The notes: generated by a model from the sequence alone, not told the origin. A stretch of DNA of 64,000 bases from Phaseolus vulgaris (GCF_000499845.2 NC_023756.2:42843393-42907392); one strand, 5' to 3'; shown: positions 44,387 through 57,216, numbered from the stretch's first letter. Translations and numbers: made by a program.

Positions 44387-44755
44387 TATTAAAGGATACA
44401 GATACCAGAGTTATAGAAGGATCCTAATATTAATTGGGTGTCTTTTCTAATTATCAGTTGTTTCTCTTTATAGAGGAGAATAATTTGGTGTGTTTTCTAA
44501 TTATCAGTTGTTTCTCTTTATAGAGCTTAATAACCTTTATTTTGTCTTGTGTGTTATGATTTTATTATTTAATTATTGATTCTTTTCCTCTTTAGTTAAA
44601 CCTAGAATGAGTGTACTACTTGTATATATTCAGACCATTTTTTTTTATTTGAATAACAAGAAAGAAGAGATATTCATTCTCATATCCTTTGTCTTCAATT
44701 TACTCTTTTGTTCATCTCTGTTCTCTTTTGTTCATCTCTATTCTATTTTGTAATA
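44387..44755 (+). repeat. 5' LTR of copia element 1
   Basis: 369 bp. It is 52 bp longer than the 3' LTR because a stretch including TAATTATCAGTTGTTTCTCT is tandemly duplicated (about 44450-44525). Confidence 0.9.
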
Positions 44756-44784
44756 TGGTATCAGAGCTCTAATCAGAGCTCTGG

Positions 44785-47700
44785 TTGCTACATTTATCTA
44801 TGGGTGAAATTGTTGATCCCTCACAAGATCTTTGTTCACCTTACCATGTTAGTTTATCAGATAATTCATCCTTGAATAGAGTTTACTCTCTCGTTACACA
44901 ACAAGAGAGGCAAGTTTTTGGTGATCAATCCAAGACAATGATTGCTACTAGCAAAGGAGGTTATAATAACAATGCTATGATCTATGACATGGGTGGTGGA
45001 TATGGAAGAGAAAGCTATGGAAGAGGAAGCTATGGAAGAGGATATACTTCCAAAATTTGCAGTTATTGTGGAAAGACAGGGCATACCATTGATACATGTT
45101 ATAAAAAGCATGGTTTTCCACCTTATTTCAAATTTAAAAATCAGAACCATCATCAAAGTCATGCAACCTTTCACAATACAAATTTTAACAATAATGAGCA
45201 GAATCATGAAGGTTCAAAGTCAGAAGTGGATTCTCAACAAATTGGTTTTACTCCTGAGCAGTATCAAACATTGTTAGCTCCTTTACAACAGGTCAAATCC
45301 AGTGGCAATGTTTCTAGTCAAGTCTCTGTTATTCCTTCCAACATGACAACACAAACTGGTAATAATTCTATTTCTTCTTCTAGTTCTTGGATTATTGATA
45401 GTGGTGCTACTGATCACATTTGTTCATCCTTAACTTACTTCACTTCGTATCGTCAAATTGATCCTATTTATGTCAAATTACCAAATGGAAATCAAGTCAT
45501 TGCCAATTATTCTGGAAGTGTTTTTCTCAATCAAAATCATGTCATAGATAATGTTTTGTATATTCCTTGCTTCACTTTTAATCTTCTTTCAGTAAAAAAA
45601 ATTGGTTGATAGACTATCTTGTGTTCTTACCTTTGATTCTAATGGTTGTCACATTCAAGACAAAAACTCCTTGAAAATAATTGGTTCTGCTAAGATGCAA
45701 GATAGACTTTATATACTCAGGATCCCATCTTACCAGAAATTTCAAATTAAACCCCTTGAATCTACACACATCATCAATACGGTTAATGTCAGTGCTAGTG
45801 ATCTAGAAACCCTTTGGCATTTTCGATTAGGTCATATTTCAAATAAATGTATTGATGTTATCAAGAATAAATTTCCTTTTGTTAAATATAACAAATCTTT
45901 TGTTTGTGATGTTTGTCATTTTGCAAAGCAAAAAAGACTTTCTTTTCCTATTAGTACATCTAAATCGGAAAAATGTTTGATTTGATTCATGTAGATATTT
46001 GGGGACCATACTTAATACCATCAATTCATGGCCATAAATATTTCTTGACCATAGTTGATGACTATTCGAGGTACACATGGATTTTTCTTTTGAAACAAAA
46101 ATCTGAAGTTGTTAAGGTTTTGAAACATTTTGTTATTTTTGTTCAAACACAGTTTGAGACAACAATAAAAATAATAAGAAGTGATAATGGAACTGAGTTT
46201 GTCATGACTAATTTTTTTGTTAGTAAAGGAATAATACATCAAACATCATGTGTCAATACTCCACAACAAAATAGTATAGTTGAAAGGAAACATGGTCATT
46301 TATTAGATGTAGCAAGAGCTCTTATGATACAATCTCATTTACCCAAAATTTATTGGTCATATTCTATGATACATGTTGCGCGTATTATAAACATGCTTCC
46401 CACACCTGTTTTAAACTATTCTTCCGCTCATGAAATGCTTTTCAAAACTGATGCAGATTTTAATGGATTAAAGGTGTTTGGTTCTTTATGTTATGCTAGC
46501 ACTTTGTCAACAAATAGAAGAAAATTTGATCCAAGAGCATCAAAATGTGTTTTTATTGGTTGTCCAAGGTGGACAAAAGGATATATTTTGTTGAATATTC
46601 AATCAAGAGAAATTATTGTGTCTAGGGATGTTGTCTTTTATGAACATGTTTTTCCATACCAAAGGGTTCAAGATACTAGTAATGAAACTAACAGTCCTGA
46701 TATTGATGATCAAATTTTGTTTGCTGAAGATCAATCTGTCTTAAGTCAGCCATCACAAGTCATTCTTGCACCTTGTGAAAATACACCTTGTGATAATGTT
46801 GAAAATAGCAGTGATAATAATTGTGAGTCACAAATTGAGGTTTCAGACGTAGATTGTTCCCATATAGACCAAAACCTCAATGAAAATCATGATATAGAAC
46901 AAAGTTCTGAATCAGATCCATTTGTCTGAATGAGCACAAGAATAAAAAGATCACCTGAGTATTTAAAGGATTATCATTGTAATCTTAACGTTTCCAATAC
47001 ATCTTCAAGAGTTAAATATCCTTTGAATTTTGTTTTGTCTTATAGCAATTTATCACCTTCTTTCAAATCTTTTGTTATGTCTCTTTCTTCACATGTTGAG
47101 CCAAACACTTATTCTGAAGCTGTGAAACATGACTGTTGGAGAAAAGCTATACAATGTGAGATATCTGCTTTAGAGTCAAATCAAACTTGGGAGACTGCTC
47201 TTCTGCCTAAGAACAAAGCTGCCATAGGTTGCAAATGGGTATTCAAAATAAAATATAAGGCTGATGGGACAATTGAAAGGTATAAAGCAAGGTTAGTGGC
47301 AAAGGGATATACACAAACAAAAGGCATTGACTACCTTGATACTTTCTCTCCAGTAGTAAAGATGACCACCATAAGGTTGCTTCTTTCTTTAGCTTCTATT
47401 TATAATTGGGAATTGAAACAATTAGACATAAACAATGCCTTTTTACATGGAGATTTGGAAGAAGATGTATACATGGTTGTTCCTCCTGGATTGACTTTTA
47501 TTCCACCAGGAAAAGTTTGTAAACTAAAAAAGGCTTTATATGGTCTTAAGCAAGCTAGCAGAGAATGGTTTGCCAAACTGTCATCATTTTTGCTTTCTAT
47601 GGGATATACTCAATCTATGAATGATCATTCCTTGTTTATTAATTCTTCTGAAGGATCTTTTACAGCATTATTGGTATATGTGGATGATATAATATTGAGA

Positions 47701-48708
47701 GGAAATGATAAAGAAGAGATTGCTCGAATCAAACAAGCCTTGAATCAGATATTCAAGATTAAAGATCTTGGGAATTTAAGATATTTTCTTGGTCTAGAAG
47801 TAGCAAGAAGTAAGACAGGAATAATGGTAAATCAAAGGAAATATGCATTGGAATTATTAACAGATGTAGGTCTTTTAGCCTGCAAACCTACACCCACTCC
47901 TATTGATAATCATGAGAAATTTTCTTCTACTGGAAGTGTTCCTTTCACAGATATTCAAGCCTACAAAAGATTGATTGGAAGACTTATGTATCTCACTAAT
48001 ACCCGACCTGACATAACATTTTCTGTGCAACAACTTTCTCAATTTCTTGCTAAGCCTACAATTTCTCAATTTCTTGCTAAGCCTACAATTTCTCACTATA
48101 ATGCAGCGATTAGAATTCTCAGATATATCAAAGGGGCTCCAAGTCTTGGTCTATTTTTCTCTTCCACTACCTTTGTTCATCTGAAAGCCTTTTGTGATAG
48201 TGATTGGGGCACCTGTAGTGATTCAAGACAATCAGTGACTGGTTTTAGTGTGTATCTTAGAAATTCTCTCATATCTTGGAAGTCAAAGAAGCAAGGAACA
48301 ATATCAAAAAGTTCTTGTGAAGCTGAATACAGAGCAATGGCCACTGTTACATGTGAAATTTAATGGCTAACTTATCTTCTTCAAGATTTCAAAGTTCCTT
48401 TTGAGCAACCATCTCTTTTATACTGTGACAATGATTCAGCAAGATACATTGCAGCAAATCCAGTGTTTCACGAGCGTACAAAACATATAGAAATAGATTG
48501 TCACGTGGTCCGAGAAAAATTAAAGAAGGGTCTCATCCATTTGCTTCCCATTTCCACCACAGAGCAACTGGCTGATATTTATACCAAAGCTTTAAGTCCT
48601 CAATCTTTTAAGAATATTTGTTCCAAGCTGGGTCTCATCAATATTTGCTCCCCAGCTTGTGGCAGGGTATTAAAGGATACAGATACCAGAGTTATAGAAG
48701 GATCCTAA
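44785..48708 (+). pseudogene. copia polyprotein (broken)
   Basis: Segments in order: a short gag tail with CCHC knuckle CSYCGKTGHTIDTC; protease with WIIDSGATDHIC; a frameshift in an A-run near 45595; GAG-pre-integrase (LWHFRLGHIS, CDVCHFAKQK); a frameshift near 45975; integrase with VDIWGP, SDNGTEF and IVERKHGH (D, D, E all present); an in-frame TGA at 46927-46929; RT with GCKWVFKIK and YVDDIIL; RNase H with CDSDWGTCSDSRQSVTGFS; an in-frame TAA at 48361-48363; and the RNase H end (CDNDSARYIAANP). N-terminal gag capsid is missing. A 27-bp tandem duplication repeats nine residues near 48040. Inactive. Confidence 0.92.
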
Positions 48709-48984
48709 TAAATTGGGTGTTTTTTCTAATTATCAGTTGTTTCTCTTTATAGAGGTGAATAACCTTTATTTTGTCTTGTGTGTTATGATTTTATTATTTA
48801 ATTATTGATTCTTTTCCTCTTTAGTTAAACCTAGAATGAGTGTACTACTTGTATATATTCAGACCATTTGTTTTAATTTGAATAACAAGAAAGAAGAGAT
48901 ATTCATTCTCATATCATTTGTCTTCAATTTACTCTTTTGTTCATCTCTGTTCTCTTTTGTTCATCTCTATTCTATTTTGTAATA
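48668..48984 (+). repeat. 3' LTR of copia element 1
   Basis: 317 bp, TATTAAAGGATACAG...TTTTGTAATA, followed by CTTAC. Confidence 0.92.
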
Positions 48985-48989
48985 CTTAC

Positions 48990-49540
48990 ACACAAAAATT
49001 AAGCATGGAAAACATGATTTAATCACACAACAACCATTCTTGACATGAATTTTCATCCCTTAAATCTTTTGACAAAATATCTTTTCACTCAAAATTCTCA
49101 TTCCTTACCCATATATATGTCTTTATCAATTGGTTAGAATCATCAAATACATTTGCATATAGTCTATACATATCACCATTTCACATGTAGTAATGGTGGT
49201 CTTAATCAATTGGAGTACAATGCAAAACATTGAAACAAAGAAGACAAGAGGACCACTGCAATCTTCTCAAATAGTGTTAGACCACATAAAACTATTAATG
49301 GAGAAGCATATAGGAGAATTCACATTGGGCCTCTCATAAGGTTAATGGCTATAATGATGAAAAAAGAAGAAGTGATCACGAAAAAGACTATCCTCTCTTA
49401 TGGAATGTAAAATATTAAAATGGTCCACTACTACAAGAAAGAGTCATAGCTTATTTGAGTCATAGCTTATTTGAATCCTTGGGAGACCAAGCACAAAGTC
49501 CAAGGGGCGGTGGATATGGGGGAATTTGTAGAGTCCAAGA
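48990..49540. other. Unit 3-specific non-coding stretch
   Basis: No counterpart in units 1 or 2 and no gene recognised. At 49425 CACTACTACAAGAAA resembles the terminal repeat of a legume CACTA element, followed by a tandem GAGTCATAGCTTATTT duplication. No matching opposite end was found, so it may be a truncated remnant. Confidence 0.5.
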
Positions 49541-50080
49541 AGCATTACTCTAGACTTAGGTGGATTTATTTTTCTTTTGTTTTCATTAGCGTTTTAGTAT
49601 TCGTGGCAAACTAGATTTCATCTCTCAAAATATTTAATGACTTTCCTTTAGTCTTTAGAAACACATTTAAATTTTTTTAATGGAAGATGCTTCCATGAAC
49701 CACAGTCTTCCTTCAAAGAGTATTAGACCCACATAGGACCACTTTAGGATATTCTATACAACTTCAATGAAACTATTAAGAAATACACTTTAAGTCTAAC
49801 TCAACCTTATAAAATTTGTTTATAAAGTGAAGTCTGCACTCACTTATATACTATAAAATATCATTATCTCTAGTTGATGTGTAATTTTCAAACATAACCT
49901 ATACAACGTCCCTTTTATTTTAGGATCCTTATATGTAATTACCTATATAGATCCATCCACATGTAATTATATATGAATTTATATGTAGGTAATTATATTA
50001 TGAATTTATATGTAAGCAATTACATATGCGAATAAAATCACATGATGTTACCTGCAAATTAGAAATCCTCAAGTATTTTA

Positions 50081-50085
50081 CTTAC
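50081..50085. repeat. Target-site duplication CTTAC, left (copia element 2)
   Basis: CTTAC at 50081-50085; the right copy at 60911-60915 reads CGTAC, one mismatch. Unit 2 has uninterrupted TTTTACTTACAAATTC at this place, confirming the empty site. Confidence 0.85.
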
Positions 50086-51679
50086 TGTTGGGTTCAATAT
50101 GTCAAAGTTCAAGAGGGGGTGTGAATTGACCTTTTAGAAGTTTCACACAGAATCAGATATTGTCATAGTACATAGAAAATAAATCGATTTATTTAGCAAT
50201 GAACAAATTTATTTTTATACTGTTTATGTACTTTAAGGCGTTTATCCCAGTTGAATAATCTTTGATTTTAAGATTGAGTTAGGTGATCTGCAGCCAAGGT
50301 TCAAATTAATTTTTGCAGAATTAAAACAATGAGCTTCAGCAGTTAATCACATTCTTTGAATACAGAGCCAATGCTTGTTATTTAAAAACACTTGTCAGAT
50401 TGTATTATCTTTCACAGAGCATGAAATTCACTGATGTTTCACCACATATGGATTTATGCAGATGTTCTTTAGAAAAACAAGAGCAGTATATACGTGCCCA
50501 TAAAGAACATATTCAATTACAATTGAACAAATTTATTTCTTAACAGTTTAGTTTATTCAGCAGTTATTGAGTGCATGGATTATGAGAGAATGAACACAAA
50601 GCAATTATACTGGTTCACTTCAATGAGCTACATCCAGTCTTCACCTAATCCAAGGTGAAATTCACTAAAACACAATTCAAACAATTACAAAACACCACAG
50701 TTCTTGAACCCTACAAGAACATGATAAACCTTGCTGAAAAACACTATTCCAGCACACACAACTCTTCAAGAAACCCTATCAAGAAGAGTTTACAACCACA
50801 CTTTTACAAGGAATGAAATATGAAACGAATACAACTGATAGAGGATGCAGAAATCAGCCTTAGACCAATAGAACAAATTGCTTACATAGTAGCAGCACCT
50901 TTAACGAAGCCTTAGAGCCAACCAAGAACAAGCACACTTTTGATTTGTAAAATCTTTCTAGAACACATGTTAATTCTTTGCAAATCCTTAATTCTCTATT
51001 GTAAAACTTGTTTTCTCAATTGTATGATTCACCTTTGAACGTAGGAACAAACTCTCTTTTTATAGAAAAACAACTTATAACAGATTTTCAAAAAACCGTT
51101 AAAGCTGTTATAAAAAGAACAAATTGAAAATAAAATGAACAGATTTATTTTCAAAAGCAGTTAGAGAATCTGTTATGTGAAGGGGACTTAGTCAAACACT
51201 CTGGTGCAAGGATAAAACGAAAAAATGTTTTAAGGTAAACATAACACCAGACTAAAAAGAATTTATTCATTTACAGATTTAGAAATTTATTTTTCAAAAC
51301 GATAACAGAAAATTCTTAACAAGTAAAACACATTCGTTTTGATGGAATGAGGATTTAGTTAAAATACTTCATGCACAAACCACGATTTTTCAAAAAACTT
51401 AGTTAATGCATCAGTTTAAAAAAGAATCTATTCATTTAGAAAAGAACAGATTCATTATTTATGCAGTGAGGGTATTTTTGCAAAACATGTGAAAAACAGT
51501 TTCAGAAAACTTGTGTTTGCTCTTATCACATGGTCAGGGGTTAAGAGGTGAGTTACCTAGCAAAAAGCCTACTCTAAACAACCTTTAAACTATACCTAAG
51601 ACATTCTTAAAGCAAATGAAATTTACACAAATGGCTTCATCAAACACATGTCTTGAAGGGGCAACAACTATCTTCAACA
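50086..51679 (-). repeat. 3' LTR of copia element 2
   Basis: 1594 bp; starts TGTTGGGTTCAAT on the plus strand. Similar to 59319-60910 with scattered substitutions and small indels. Confidence 0.9.
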
Positions 51680-52003
51680 ATCTACCCTTGTTTGATGGAG
51701 ACAAATCCCAATAGCTTTGTTGCTTTAAGAACCTGTACTGCACCAAATACCAAACCAAAAAATTGAAACATTGCATAACATGTGAATCAGTTTTAAGGTG
51801 CAGAATGTAACTTCCTGTTTCATCTACTTTCACCTAGCATGGTGAACTATTTTTCTCCCCCTTTAGATTCATCAAACAACATTTAAGCATAGAGAAAGAT
51901 AAAAACATAAACACAACCATAACAGTCCAAAAAACAAATACAAATTGTTCAACATTACAGAAATATAAACTGATGAAAGGAAAGCATGGAAAGCAAGATA
52001 CTT
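51680..52003 (-). other. 3' untranslated region with purine tracts, copia element 2
   Basis: On the minus strand a purine-rich AAACAAGGGTAGAT abuts the 3' LTR, and an earlier AAAGGGGGAGAAAAATAG lies at about 51865-51848. Multiple tracts near the 3' LTR are usual for Sireviruses. No coding sequence. Confidence 0.6.
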
Positions 52004-53299
52004 CTAATCTTTGTAATATAACTCTGTAAGCTGCAACTGAACTCCTTCAATTTGATCATCAAGGTGCTGAAACCTTGCTTGAGTTGTCTCAAAATAAGCT
52101 CCCTGTTTTGCTGTCATGGCATCAAGGCGATACAGAACTTGCCTCTCAAACATGGATAAGGGTTCACCTCTGTACTCTGGGGTTTGATAAGCATCAATAG
52201 TATTCTGATGAGTTGCAGCAGCCTCTTCATGCATTGATTGGGGAGCAGGTGAATCTCCTCTGATTTCTACAGATGGAGAACTAATCCTTTGACTTCCTGC
52301 ATGATCAGCAGATTGCTCTTGCCCGTAGAAGTGATGGATAACATAACATGAATCTTCTGCAGCTTGAACAATGTCATCTTCCATGGGAACAGACTCATCT
52401 CCATCTTCATTGTTGAGGTTTGAGGCTCCATGTTCTTCTTGAGGATTCTTGCCTTTGAGAATCACCCAGCTGTCCTCCACTTTATGAAACCCCATTTTTG
52501 TGAGAGTTGAGTTATCAATCTCACTTACAGCTTTGATGGTTTCATTTCGCTCATTAGAAGTTTCAATGCCAAAGTAGTCAATCAGTTTTGAAACAAGTAT
52601 AGCATAAGGAAAGCGATAATCAGTTAATCTTTTGGATTTAAGCATATGCTCATTGATGATATACACCCAGTTAACCTTGATCAGATTCATGATGCAGTAT
52701 AAAAGGATTAAATCCTCTTCATGTAGAACAACATGATTCGTACCTCTAGGGATGAGCTGTCATGCTATTATGTAGGCAACAAGTCGTGGTGTTAGGTTCA
52801 GATTACCTGCATGGAATCTGCTTATGCTCTGGGCAGGGTTCCTCATACAACTTCTGTAATACTGAATTTTGTTGAACTCCTGAATCCCACTTGTGTTTCC
52901 TTTTCCAACCTTTAGACCATAGTATTTGATTTCAGCCACTGAATTCCAGACTTCACTGGTGACTTTCATTTTGACCCCTTTCACATAGGATACAATGTTC
53001 TTTCCATCCAGAGTTAGATTTGTGTAAAACACCTTAACCAAGTCAGGGTATACATTACCAGTTAATTCCAACAGCTTTTTTAGTTCCTAATGCTTCAGTG
53101 CATACCTTGTTTCAGCCAATTTTTCATATTTAAGCCAGTTGAAATCCAACACCTTGGGTATGTTAATCTGTTTTCTGCTCATCTTGTGAATGTAGGCATT
53201 GATACCTTCTTCATCTCCAGCGAACCAGCCTTCTAGCACTCCTTGAAAGGTGTTTTACCTGTCCTGGTTTTTCTTCTTCTGTCTTGAAGAGGAAGCCAT
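52004..53299 (-). pseudogene. Extra 3' ORF of copia element 2 (putative plant transposon-protein domain)
   Basis: One minus-strand frame of 432 codons from MASSSRQKKKNQD at 53299, interrupted by stops at about 53258, 53083 and 52760. The middle has LTPRLVAYIIA, the motif LIPRGTNHVVLHEEDLILLY, INEHMLKSKRLTDYRFPYAI and VSKLIDYFGI, matching the putative plant transposon-protein family seen in many plant retroelements. The last ~100 residues are acidic and helical (ERQVLYRLDAMTAKQGAYF, LDDQIEGVQLQLTEL), possibly a coiled coil. It lies between RNase H and the 3' LTR, in the same orientation as pol. Its function is unknown; an envelope role is not supported, as no membrane segments are seen. Confidence 0.72.
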
Positions 53300-53379
53300 G
53301 GTTGAACCAGAATTTTTCTCGTGATTTAAATGGTGAGCAACGAATATGGGCTGCCAATGTGAGCACACCAACTCCCTGC

Positions 53380-55994
53380 TACATTGTACTCTTCTTCAGC
53401 AGTGGAGAGAGCAACACATGCCTATTTTTTGCATTCCCATGAGATCAAACTTGATCCAAGCAAGTGACAGGTACCACTGGTGCTCTTCCTATCAATTGTG
53501 CAACCTGCAAAGTCTTAATTAGAATAGCCAGTCAAACTTAATGAAATGTTACCTGGATACCACAAGCCAACTTCTTTATTTCCTTGCAAATATTTCTGAA
53601 TCCTTTTGGCAGCATTGAAGTGTGATTCTTTAGGAGCAGATTGAAACCGAGCACACATGCACACTGCAAACATTATGTCAGGCCTGTTGGCAGTGAGATA
53701 CAGTAGAGATCCTATGAGTCCTCTGTATTTACTTTCATCAACAGGAATTCCAGCTTCATCATGATCCAAGTGACAACTAGTTGAGAAGGGTGTGCTAATC
53801 GGTTTACACTTGTCCATTTCAAATTTTCTCAGCAGATCCTTGCAATACTTGGCTTGATTCAAGAATATGCCTTTTCTTGAGTTGTTTGACCTGCAAGCCT
53901 AGAAAATAGTCAACTCACCCATCATTGACATTTAAAACATACTCTTCATGATTTCCACAAAAGTTTCACACAATTCTCCATTGTTTGATCCAAAAATGAT
54001 GTCATCCACATATACTTGTACTAGAATTGTGTCATCTCCTTTCTTCTTAATGAACAAGGTCATATCTGATGTGCCACTGTCATATCCTTGTGAGGTGAGG
54101 AAATCATTTAACCTCTCATACCATTGCCTAGGAGCTTGCTTGAGCCCATAGAGAGCCTTTTTTAGTTTGAACACGTGTCCTGGATGCTGATGGTCTTCAA
54201 AACCTGGTGGTTGTGAAACAAATACCTCTTCATTTATATAACCATTCAAGAAGGCACTCTTCACACCCATTTGGAATAGCTTTAACCCTTTGATGCAGGA
54301 GAAGGCAAGTAGTAATCTAACATCTTCTAGCCGAGCCACTGGTGCATATGTCTCATCATAGTCTATTCCTTCTTCTTGATTATACCCTTTAGCCACTAGT
54401 TTAGCCTTATTTGTGGTAATCACCCCATGTTCATCCATCTTGTTTTTGAATACCCATTTTGTTCGAATGATATTCATTTCAGGTATTCTAGGAACAAGAG
54501 TCCAGACCTCATTCCGAGCAAATTGATTCAGTTCCTCTTGCATGGCCAGAATCCAGTTACTGTCCTTGAGGGCTTCATTCAGATTGTTGGGTTCCACTTG
54601 AGATACAAAGGCCATTGTTTCACAGAAGTTATTCAGGGATTTCCTAGTTGAAACTCCCTTCTCAATGTTACCAATGACATTATCAAGGGTTAGGTCTCTT
54701 GGGGTTTTCCATTCTTTTGGCAAACCTGCAGGCACAGTAGGTTCTTGGATAGCATGTGAGTCAGCAATATCAATATGAATCGATTAATTTTGATTTAAAA
54801 CAAATTTAAATTCATCATAGTCAAGGTCATCTACAACATTTTTAGATATGCTATTATCAGTTTCATCAAATACCACATGCATTGATTCTTCTATTATAAG
54901 CAATCTTTTATTAAAGACTCTATATGCATGACCATTCAAAGCATAACCAATGTGCACACCTTCATCATATTTAGCATCAAACTTACCTAAATTCTCTTTG
55001 CCATTATTCAATACAAAGCATTTACACCCAAACACTCTAAGGTGACTCACACTAGGTTTCTTGCCTTTATACAATTCATATGAAGTTTTCTTAAGAATGG
55101 TTCTAATTAAGGTTTTGTTTAACACTTAAGCTGCAGTATAGACTGCATCTACCCAAAAATAGTTAGGAAACTTATATTCATTTAACATGGTTCTAACTAG
55201 TTCCTCTAATGATCTCTTTTTCCTTTCAACTACACCGTTTTGTTGGGGAGTCCTAGGGGCTGAAAAGGTATGTGATATCCCATGTTTCTCACAGAACCTC
55301 TCGAATCTAGCATTCTGAAACTCTCCCCCATGATCACTTCGAATTGATTTTATGCAGCAACCATTTTCATTCTGTAAAACCTTTGCTAATTTCTTAAAGG
55401 CATTGTAAGCATCATTTTATGTGCAAGAAACAAAGTCCATGTAAATCTAGAGTAGTCATCCACAACAACTAAAGCATACAAATTTCTAGCCAAGCTAGCA
55501 ACTCTAGAGGGTCCAAACAAGTCCATATGCAATACATCCAATGGATTTTTTGTAGAAACAATGTCTTTTGAATTGAAAGAGGATCTGATTTGTATACCTT
55601 TCACACAAGCATCACAGAACTTGTTATCCTGAAATTTAATGTAAGGTAAATCAGAAACAAGATCTTTAGATTTCAATTTATTTAAGTGATTAGTGTGTAT
55701 GTGAGCTAACCTCATGTGCCACAGCCAAGACTCATCACTTCTAGACAGTAAACACTCATTTGAAGAGTTAGTTTCCATGATATCCAAAAGGTATATGTTA
55801 TTCACTCTCTTACCAGTAAACAACACCTTACTAGAGGAGTCACTTGAGATTGTGCAGCCCTTTGACTTGAAGTTCACCTTGTATCCTTTGTCACAAAGTT
55901 GACTGATACTGAGAAGGCTATGCTTGAGTCCTTCTACATAAAGCACATTCTCAATAGTGGCTGAATTCCCTGTTCCAACAATGCCTCTGCCCAT
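53380..55994 (-). pseudogene. copia element 2 integrase-RT-RNase H (broken)
   Basis: From right to left: GAG-pre-integrase (LWHMRLAHIH, FCDACVKG), integrase with HMDLFGP, a frame break near 55386, SDHGGEF and the GVVERKKRS region, a stop at about 55126, then VFGCKCFVLNN. RT (54735-53932) has RTKWVFKNKMDEHG, FLNGYINEEVFVSQPPGFED and YVDDIIFGS; a frame break follows, then RNase H (SKYRGLIGSLLYLTANRPDI, MCARFQSAPK). RNase H continues in degraded form (KSTSGTCHLLGSSLISWE) and stops at a deletion where its C-terminus should be, joined directly to the region before the extra ORF. Confidence 0.85.
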
Positions 55995-57211
55995 AATTCT
56001 TCCTCAGTTATTATCACCATAGGTTACATGTCCCTCTGCCTTGAGCTTCAAGCTAGTGAATTTTTTAATATCTCCAGTCATTTGTTTGGAACAGCCATTG
56101 TCCAAGTACCATTGATTTCTCTTGCTGCCTTTCTGCAGAACAGAGCAAAGATGATACAAATGGTACCCTTTTCAGTGTAGGGTCCAGCACAGATTAAAAC
56201 CTTCCCTTTGGTAACCATTTTGCTAAGTTCTTAGGAACAAGATGCTTTCTAGCAATGCATGACCTAGAGATATGACCAGATTTCATGCAGTAAAAACAGG
56301 TACATGAGATGCCTTTTTGCCACTATTAAAATCTGAGAAACCTGATTTTGCTGGAACAAAAAAACTTGAAAGCTTTTTGACATTGGTTACATTTCCAGGA
56401 TTATAACCATTGCCATTCTTGTTGAAAACAACATTCTGTGATCCAAGGAGAGACTCAAGGTTCTTTCTTCCCTTGGTGAAATTGGAAAGGGTTTTTAGCA
56501 AATACTCTACTTGTTTTTCCATTTTTTTGCAGTTTTCACAGGTTTTAATAGAGATATGCAAGCATGTTAGTTCAAGGCTTACCAGATCTATTTTGGCCTT
56601 ATGCAGTTCTTCCTCAAGTGTTTTTACTTTAGGTGCAAACACATTATTTACCTTTTGCAACTTACTGCATATTACAACTAGCCTATTTGCTTCATCATGT
56701 GTTTCTTTGAAAGCAGCAAGCAATTGATCATAGTTATCAGATTCCATAGAGAATTCACTTACTGAATCAGAGATTGACCTTTCATCTTTCACCATGAAGC
56801 ACATATTGTTTTCCTCACTCTCAGTTGAAGACCTGCTGGTTGAAGATACTTCATTTTCTTCCCACGAAATGTAAGCTCTTCTCCCCTTGCTCCTTTCAAC
56901 CTTCTTGCTGGCAGATTTGTCCTTTGATTGATTTTTTTGACAATCCATTTTGATGTGCCCTGTTTTTGCACAGCCAAAGCAAGTGTAGTTAGAGGAATTT
57001 GAGTCATTAGGTTTAGGATACCTTCTTTTCTGTTGGTTCCTATCTCTGCTTTTCTTCTGCAGGAATCTGTTGAACCTCTTTGTAAGTAGGCTGATTGTTT
57101 CTGTTGAAGATGGATGAAGCTCATCTCTACCTAGCCTTAGTGTGTTTGATGTAGATGTTAGCTAGTTTGCTTTGAAGGTTGCAATGTGTCTTAGATGATC
57201 TTGTTCTTTAG

Positions 57212-57216
57212 GTTTC
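57212..57216. repeat. Target-site duplication GTTTC, left (solo LTR)
   Basis: GTTTC before TGTGTATTCAAGG; the second copy at 58559-58563 follows CTCTAACA. Confidence 0.85.

Larger units (their letters stand above)
44387..48984 (+). mobile_element. Ty1/copia retrotransposon 1, complete ends, decayed ORF
   Basis: LTRs 44387-44755 and 48668-48984 with TATTA...TAATA termini where TG...CA would be usual; 5-bp target duplication CTTAC. Primer-binding site TGGTATCAGAGC at 44756-44767, purine tract GTGGCAGGG before the 3' LTR. Internal order gag remnant, protease, integrase, RT, RNase H is copia-type. It belongs to the same group as the truncated fragments in units 1 and 2. Confidence 0.93.

Noticed and set aside
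52004..53299. Envelope-like gene in the Sirevirus-like element
   Set aside because: No signal peptide or membrane segments; the motifs fit the putative plant transposon-protein family better.
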